DNA from: Hermatobates lingyangjiaoensis
Lineage: Eukaryota > Arthropoda > Insecta > Hemiptera > Hermatobatidae
Assembly: GCA_026182355.1 (NCBI GenBank)
Contig: JAPFBL010000561.1
Coordinates: 62,001-126,000 of the forward strand
Length of the DNA: 64,000 nucleotides
Direction: 5' to 3'
The position numbers and the translations under genes are program-made. Of the stretch, positions 43,101 to 52,100 are shown one piece after another. The notes under the pieces were generated by a model. It had not been told where the DNA came from. It searched no databases and was given only the letters and a program-made list of their open reading frames with translations. Every line of letters starts with the position of its first letter. Positions within the stretch are counted from its first letter, which is position 1.

Positions 43101-46100
43101 CAGACACGGGAAGAGATCCACTCGACGAGTTTTTAAGCGCTAAAGCAATGAGGCAGCTGTAGGAATAGGCAGGCTTGGGATAATCACAGTCGTCCTTGTC
43201 TCTTCGCAAAGCCGATGAAGAGGTTCCACTTGAACTAGCACTCGAGCTAGGTGTGGGACCATTCCTGGACCTCGGCTGAAAACAAACAAAAAATCAAAAT
43301 CCCTTCAGAACTTTTCAAATACAGTAATAACCTCAGCTCACAAACATAGTTGGTTACCAGAAAGTGCGTGTAAGGCGAAAAGTTCGTCTTCCGAACATTT
43401 ATTTCCCATAAAAAACCATTAAAATGAGAATAATCCGTTCCCAGGTCCCCATAAAACATAATTTTCTACTAAATAAGCCTTAAAACTACATAAAAAAATA
43501 CCTTATTTTATGTATAATAAATGTGCTATTTTATTGTAATTAAAGAAATAAACTGTTCTGTATAATAAAGTCCCCTAGCCACACACGCACCCTTAATAGC
43601 GTCCTTGTTCTTAAGGATGGTAGCAATGGTAGACTTAGCGTACTAGTACTGGGACGCCAAGTCACACAAACGCACACCTCGTTCGTGTTTTTCAATGATC
43701 TCCTTCTTCTGCTCGATCGTAATTTTCTTTAATGTCTTCTTAGGCTTAACACTAGTCTGTGGTGGGGGTCTTTTTCGGTCCCATAATAGCAAAAGTACAC
43801 TCAATATGGTCTAAAATGTCTATCAAATACAAACACTGGGACGCCGTGAGCGTGCGTCAGCTTCTCGTGGCCTCCACCGTGGCGCTGTTCGACCGCGTGG
43901 TTTGGTTCGTCGGCCGAAAACTAGTTCGCCTGAAAAACATCATAAACATCGATGATGTTCTCAGAGAAAATAAGAGTATTTTCTTCTTTTAAATTTGATA
44001 ATTTGACTTAAACATTCAATGTAGGAGGTCAAGTAAACGATGTAAGAAATCCACTGGCTATTAGAACAAAAGTCATGTTCTCTTGTAGGAGAGATTATTT
44101 TGTATCAAGAAATTTTCTTTTTGGCTTTTCAAAAAATGTTATTACTCCTGTAGTTATACTAATAAGATTATTTGCATCAGTGGTGTGATATACAAAAATA
44201 ATCTTATATATTGATAAGTCGATCAATCCCGAGGCTTGGGCGGCTATCGGGCGGGTCCACAGCTGGTGGATAGTGGAAAACCCTGTACGACCTGTTCGCT
44301 CTCAGGGCAGCCCTGAATACCCAATAAGGGGCCCCGAACCAACCCTGTTGGAGGACAGTTGAGGTGTGCAACTGAAGGGAGTAGCACCCCACATTCCTCT
44401 AGCTCATTACCACACCCACCGACATACAGTACACTACACAGGTCAATGAACTGGATCCCTTCGCTTCTCCACGCACAAGGGCTGACACCGGCGGGGCCGA
44501 TCTGAGAGGGTACAGAGTTAAAACTGGGTTCGCACTCCCAGGCCGCCAGATAGGGAGGGGCCCATCCTTACCCAGCCAGTGTAGGAGGCAGCCCTGGTCA
44601 GCTGGTGTATAATCTCGTTATGTGCTGTAGTGCCAGTTGGCGACTGGATGGGACCTTGCAGCATGTAGCGGGGGGCAGGCTCCGAGGCCACCAGACTTCG
44701 TCGTCGGAACTCTGTCGCTCTGTGCGGGGATGGCGAGGGGCTGAAGGGACAAACCTATACGTGCATGCACTCAGAACAATTAAACAACCTGGATCCTCTC
44801 ACCTTTCCTTTCCTCACCCATTCCTTATCTATCGCCTCAATCCCCTTGTCCAGCGATAGAAACACTTTCTATTAAAAATAATGATGATGGATGAAACTTT
44901 AGACTCTATGGTAAAAGTGCAACCCTTAGAGGGGCTTCCCACCCCACCTGCTGCTGTGGAAGAAGTGGAGTCAGGGAGACAGTTGACTGCCCCCGTAGAC
45001 TCCACAGGTAAGAAAGAGGATGCCCACCAGGCATCCACTTCCAAAAAAGAGGACGTACAAAGTCATTCTGATCACCCAAGCTTGACCTATGAAGAGGTCA
45101 AGATGGAGGGGATCAGAAGAAGAAGAAGAAATAACAAAATAAGGAGAAGGCAGGCAATGGCGGCTCTAAAAGCCAGTCAAGCCAAGTCTGAGGACGGTCA
45201 CTCGTCCAGAGGTCCCATGAGGACTGAAGGACATGGGTCGACCGAACGAGCAGGTGACTCGAAAACTCATCCCCAACCGGAACTCAAATCCGTGAGATTT
45301 GAGAGAGGAGGCAGGGGTATGAGGAAGAGTCAAGAGAATAGGGCAGAGGAAACTAAGTCATGGATGGTCTCGATGGGACCATTCAGGCCTAGTAAACCTC
45401 GTGCCAGAAAAGCAGAAGGTAAAAAGAAAGAGAGTCTTCCGCCCCGACCTTTAAAGGAACGGAGAAGTAGCCAGGAAAGCACGGGGATTGACCTGGCTAG
45501 ACTCAGTATAGATGAGGCCCCATCTTCAGGACAAGCTACCTGTGACGAAGAAGGGACCGAATTAGAGCAAGTCAGGAGCAAGAGAGGTAGGAGTACGTTG
45601 GAAACTCCACCAGAAATTACTCCTGCTAGTAAGAAAATGAAGCAAGATTGTGATCAGCCGTGCCCTAGTTATAGTGCAGCTGTTAAGAAGGACGCCCTTA
45701 GCCTACAGGTCATTGTCCGGCATACCGATCCTCATAGATCGGTAACCAAAGATGAGGTCATGGTAATAAGGGAGACATTGGGGGATGATGTGGTTCGAGC
45801 CACTGTAGCCGAAGGAGGAGCGACTATAGGGCAAGAACTACACATCCGGAGATCAGGATTAGTGGACCAGGGCTGGTTCCTCATCACGTGTTCTGATGAG
45901 GTAACAAAGTCCTGGCTGTTACAATGGACTCCACCAAAGGAACTTATGTTGGAGGTCGTTCCGGCATCGGAGGCATTGTGGAGGGATAGGATAGGCTTTG
46001 TCATCCGTGCCGAGAGGGCTCCAAATGTAGTCGAGTTTCTGGGGAGTCTGAAGTCCCAGAATAGAAAACTGCAGGTTGACAGATGGAAACCGAGCACTTT

Positions 46101-49100
46101 AGATAAGGTACAAGGAGGGTTTAGAGTTACTTTCCTTATTGATCCTACGGCAGTCAAGCTCCTGGACGAGGTGGACTGGGAGCTCTACTACAGGATTTCG
46201 ACCATTAAGGTCACGAGACTGGGTAGAGCTCACAGGGGCCGAACGTCCGGGCAGGCTCGCCTGGGATCAGGGGAAAGCTCCAGCTAACCAGGCTTGCCCC
46301 CTGCATCTTTTACATCATTGAGTGCCTCATCAGATGCAGGTAAGTCAAATTAACTTACATCACAGTAAAGCAGCTACTGCGGAGCTTGTAAACTGGCTTT
46401 GTGGTAGTAAAAGCTATATAGTGTTGATTCAAGAGCCATATGTTTACAGGGGTAAAATTAGGAGGCTGAAGGAGTCAGGAGCGGTAGTTCTGGGTCCGAC
46501 AAAGGACGAAAGAACACCCAGAACCTGCCTACTAGTGTCTGGGGATCTTGGAGTGACCCACCTGGTTCAGCTAGGATCCCGAGACCTGACGGTGGCCTTG
46601 CTGCAATATAAGGTAGATAAAATAAAGTATAAAATGGTGGTGGCATCTCTGTATCTACCTATTGATGATGTACAGCTTCCCCCTACAGAGGAACTGGTAA
46701 GATTATATGAATTTTGTATAAAAGAAGGCTACCCCCTAATTGTGGGATGTGATGCTAATGCACACCACTTGATGTGGGGTAGCTCAAGCAATAACCCACG
46801 GGGGGATGCCCTACTAGAATGGTTAATGTCTACGGATCTTGAGATCATGAATTTGGGTACCGAACCCACCTTTGTTAATATCAGAGGAGGGACGGTAGTT
46901 GATATTACGCTGGCGTCAAGAAGCCTGGTAGATATAATTAAAGGTTGGAGGGTGACCCGGGTCATATCGATGTCTGATCATCGTATGATCCGATTCGATA
47001 TCTCCATCGACGTTGGTAAAAGGAATTTAAGAAGAAACCCCAGATTAACCGACTGGCAACGGTTTGTTGATAACATTCGGTCAAGTCAGGTGTTTCTTCG
47101 ATCATATAGTATCGCAAATACACGAACTCTGGATGCAAACGCGGAGGACGTAACGTCGGCCCTGCGAAAGGCATACCATGAGTCGTGCCCCATGCGTCCT
47201 GCTCCTACCAGGAAAGTGATCCGGTGGACCAAAGAGCTGGCGATGTTACGTAAGCAAACCAGGAAATCCTGGAATAAAGCATGGACAACCAAACAAGAAA
47301 CAGACATAGCTAATCATAAAGTAGCTAAAAGAGAATTTAAGAAAAAATTGAGACAATTAAAAAGAGCAAGCTGGAGAAATTATGTTCAGGAAATAGAAAA
47401 TTCCCATGATACCTCCAGACTGGTAAGGATCTTAAGCGCTGATAACAGTAATGAGATTGGTGCATTGAGGAGAGAGGATGGAACCTGGGCGAACTCCACA
47501 GAGGAGGTTATGGAACTGCTCCTTGAGACACACTTTCCGAGCGATGAACGCTCGGAAGTGCGTACAAGTAGCAGAAGCAGGAAAAATACACTTGAAGGAA
47601 AAGGCGTGGAAGAGCAGATAGTCACTGCTGAGGGATTGCGGTGGGCGGTCTTCTCCTTCTCTCCGTTTAAGGCGGCGGGGGAGGATGGGATCTTCCCGAT
47701 GCTTCTTCAGCGTTCTTTGAGTGACATATCTGACACGCTTATAAACATATATAAGTCTAGTTTAAGATTGGGACATGTGCCTGACTGTTGGAGGACTGCC
47801 AGGGTGGTTTTTATTCCCAAAATTGGGAAGAGAGACTACACTGGCCCAAAGTCCTTCAGACCAGTCAGTCTTACTTCCTTTCTGCTAAAGGTGTTAGAAA
47901 AATTAGTTGACAAATTTCTATCGCATAGTGTGTTAACTAGGGAACCACTACATAATTGCCAACATGCATATACTAAAGGACGGTCCACGGAAACCGCCCT
48001 ACATGCCCTAGTTAGTAGAGTTGAAAAGGCACTCCAGAACAAAAACTATGCACTTTGTTTGGTTTTTGATGTTGAGGGTGCCTTTGATAAAATAAGTTCT
48101 GGAGCCATCCAGACTGCACTAGAGAGTAAAGGGACTCCCACAGTGTTGGTGAGGTGGATCCTGGACATGTTAGCTGACAGGACTGCTATCACCAATCTTA
48201 GAGGGATAAAAATGAAACAAAGGATCTCTAAAGGCTGCCCACAAGGAGGTTGTTTATCACCAAAATTGTGGTGTCTGGTCATGGAGAATCTCATAATAGA
48301 CTTAAATAACGAAGGGTTCTATTGTCAAGCATATGCAGATGATGGATGTGTGTTGGTAACAGGGAAGTTCTTGGATACAGTCTGTGACCTCATGCAATCT
48401 GCGTGCAATGTAATACTCAGATGGTGCCACAGAATTGGACTTACAGTTAATCCCAGAAAAACTGACCTCATACTATTTACAAGGAAGAGGAAGTTACAGG
48501 GGTTTAAGGCTCCAAGGATGTTAGGAGAAGAATTAAACCTCTCCGATCATGTTAAATACTTAGGAGTTTTCTTGGATAAGACATTAAGTTCGGAAACTAC
48601 ACATCAACAATGCCATAGAAAAGGCTACTAAAACCTTCTGGCAGTTGAGACGTGTAGTCGGCAAGACATGGGGCCTGAAGCCTAAGGTGATGCATTGGCT
48701 TTACATAGCTGTAATAAAACCTAGACTTCTCTACGGCTCTATCTTATGGTGGAGGGAAGTGAAGAAGAAAGGCATAGGAGAAAGATTAGCCAAAACTCAA
48801 CGTTTAGCGAGTCTGGCTATAACAGGCGCAATGAGAACCACACCCAACAAAGCCCTGGATGTTCTGTTGGGGCTGCCAAGCTTGGCTGATGTAATAGTCG
48901 GCGAGGCAATGGCGTCCTACATCAGACTACGGGACTATGGGATGTGGAATTTGGTTAGAGGAAATAGTCACACCGAAATAGAACTGGTGATTAAGAAAGA
49001 AATAGGCGTGTTAGAGTTGGGAATACCCAGACCTAAATATGGCCTACCTAACAGCAGGAATTTTAATATGATAATTCCCAATAGGAAACAATGGGAAGAC

Positions 49101-52100
49101 ATGGACATTGAATTCTCGTCGGATGAGCTGGTATGCTTCACTGATGGTTCTAAGATCGGTGAAGCAGGACGGTCGGGGGCGGGAATTCTTATTTCCAATT
49201 TAAATATAGAACTAAGCTTTCCGCTTGGGACACAAACCACAGTCTTCCAAGCAGAAGTGTTTGCCATTCTAACGGCAGCCAATCTGCGGGAGATATGGGA
49301 TGGACCCGAGCGGAAAGTAACCATTTGTTCAGACAGCCAAGCGGCAATAAAGGCAATTATGTCTCCGACAACTTCTTCCATGTTGGTAATAGAGTGTCAG
49401 GAAACACTAAATAAGCTAGCTCAGATTAAAGAGGTTAAATTAATTTGGGTTCCGGGACATAGCGGCATTTCGGGAAACGAAAAGGCGGACTTGTTAGCCA
49501 AAATCGGAGCCGAAATGCCGTTTATAGGACCGGAACCGGTTTTCCCGCTGTCTACTGCTGGAGTCAGACATCTTATAAATGCCTGGCTGCAGAAGAATTT
49601 GAAGAAAAGCTGGCCGACCTGTCCGGGCAACAGACAGGCCAAGATGTATATTTTGGGTCCTAGCGTAAAGCGTAAGAAGTTTCTCCTCGGTCTGGGTCGA
49701 ACAAGGTTGAGAAATCTTATTGGAATTCTAACCGGTCACTGTAGGCTGAGAAGACATTTACATATCTTGGGTATAGCAAACAGCGCGATCTGCCAAAAAT
49801 GTGGGGAAGAAGATGAAACCTCCGTCCACTATGTGGCTGAATGCCCTGCATATAGTCTCCTTAGACTTCAAACTCTAGGTTTTAGCACCATAAATATAGA
49901 TAAGTTAAGGGAAATGGAATGGAGAAACCTTCTGATCTATATAGAAAGATCAGGAAGATTCTCCCAAGAGTAGGATCCGGGACGCATGGGGAAGCCAAAA
50001 AGGGCCCACTCGGCTGGCCTACTTGCCAGATCTTTGATCTCCCCGCCTTACTACTAACTAAGTCGATCAATCAATATCTAAACTAACTCAGGAATGAAAG
50101 ACTAATAAACATCTCCCACTTAGATGTTTACATTATGCTTAAATGAGATATTATGTATTATATACCTATGAAGATTGATATTAAGTTTACATATAGTGAA
50201 GTTGAGTGTAGGCCACTCCAGATTTTTTTTTTAAGTCAATGTGGTCCGGAAGCCAAAAAAGCCCCCCCCCCCCCCCCCAACTTACTGAACAAAGACCAAT
50301 CATAACCAAGTAGAATTAAATTATAAAAAAAAATTATAAACTAAAGTTGAGTGTAGGCCACTCCAGATTTTTCTTTAAGTCAATGTGACCCGGGAGCCAA
50401 AAAGTCCCCCCCCTCCCATACTTACAGACAAAGACCAATCATAACCAAGTAGAATTAAATATTAAAAAAAATTTATAAACTAAAGTTGAGTGTAGGCCAC
50501 TCCAGATTTTTCTTTAAGTCAATATGGCCCGGGAGCCAAAAAGTCACCCCCCCCCCCCCCCCCCCAAACTTACTGAACAAAGACCAATCATAACCAAGTA
50601 GAATTAAATATTAAAAAAAAAATTATAAACTTACCGATGAAGGCCAATAGCCATTAGTTAGCCTTTGAGGAGGTTCTTCTTTTACCTTCCTAATAATTAA
50701 CTCATCCTCATCTTCTTCTTCTATTACTTCTTCATCAATAACTTCTTCTTCATCTTCATTATCATCTTCATCGATTTCAGGACTTCTTCGGCCTATCTTA
50801 GGTAGAATGTACTCTTCTCTCATATTCTATGATAAAAAAAGGAAAAAAAAAGAGTAAATCATTGACACTATTTATAATTATTTTATGTATATTGTATTCA
50901 TGGAATCGGTTTAAAAAATAGAAAAAAAAAAATATAAAAAAAATGCTAAAAATAGAAGTTCTCCAAATGTTTTATTTCTGTAGTGTCCTGACATGAATAG
51001 AAATATAACGTCTGGAAATTCTTCTTCTCCTTGGCATTACGGCCCATTTAGGACCTGAGCCTCCGCTACCAAGGTGCGCCACTGATCTCGATCCAAGGCT
51101 GTCCTTCTCCAGCGAGCCGCACCTAATCTTCGTAGGTCATCCTCCACATCTTGGAGCCATCGAAGTCGTGGTCTACCTCTCCTTCGGTGACCTCCAGGGT
51201 GTCCATACAGGGCTTTTTTGGGCCCTCTATCCTCGCTCATACGATGCACATGCCCCAACCAACGAATACGCGCAGCTTTGATGGTTGCCACTAGCGATGG
51301 CTCTCCATACAGTCTTTTCAACTCTTCGTTGGTCCTAATGCGCCATATATTTCCATCTCTTTTTGGGCCATATATCTTCCGGAGCACCTTCCGCTCCCAG
51401 CGATTGAGAATGCCCTCTTGGGTTTTGGTCAGTACCCATGCTTCCGATCCGTAAGTAACTATTGGTCGAAGGATGGTTTTATACATGGTAACCTTTGCTT
51501 TTATGGATATATTTCGGCTTCTTAATAAACTTAGGAGAGAGAAGTAGCTTTTATTAGCTGTTGCTAATCTCGCCTGTATATCCATATTCACCTGATTATC
51601 ATGCGTTATTACCGCACCCAGGTACGTTACCTTCTCTTTTCGATGGAAATGTCTCTCTCCCACTTCCAAAGAAGCATACCTGTTTGGAGTTTTGCTGGTG
51701 ACCATGTACTCTGTTTTTTCAGAGCTAACTTTTAGACCCAGTTCATTTGCCTTGTTCTCCATCTCTGTAAAAACTGTTATTAGGGTTTGTTGGTTTCGGG
51801 CAAGGACCTCTACATCATCAGCAAAGGCTAAATGTTGTTCCATTCTATTATATATAGAACCACCTTGATTTGTGGATATCGCTCTTATTGCCCTATCAAG
51901 AACAAGGTTAAACAGCACTGATGATAGAGGGTCTCCTTGGCGCACTCCTTTTTCTACTTTAAAAGGGGTTGACACAGAATTCTGTACTTTTATCTTGCAG
52001 TAGGTATCACTCAGGGTCATTTTCACAAGGTTTATTAACTTTCTTGGGATGTTACATTCTTTTAGGCATCTTAATATTGCTTCTCTTGTTATACTGTCGT

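Larger units (their letters stand above)
44215..50230 (+). mobile_element. near-full-length non-LTR retrotransposon, I/LOA-like, antisense in a FoxN1/4 intron
   Basis: Order: 5' UTR of about 660 bp, ORF1 (44881-46287), ORF2 with endonuclease, reverse transcriptase, RNase H and Cys-rich tail (46322-49973), 3' UTR of about 250 bp ending AAGTTGAGTGTAGGCCACTC and a T-rich tail. GC content is clearly higher than its surroundings. Truncated relatives lie at 750-813 and 15252-15425. RNase H after the RT puts it near the I/LOA/R1 groups; the exact clade is not resolved. Confidence 0.9.

Noticed and set aside
43759..43992. Plus-strand [18 protein letters not shown]...
   Set aside because: Lies inside the Tigger-like remnant; the GC-rich part is terminal sequence of that element.
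44605..44859. Upstream ORF in the LINE 5' UTR
   Set aside because: No domain or repeat support; ORF1 starts clearly at 44881.
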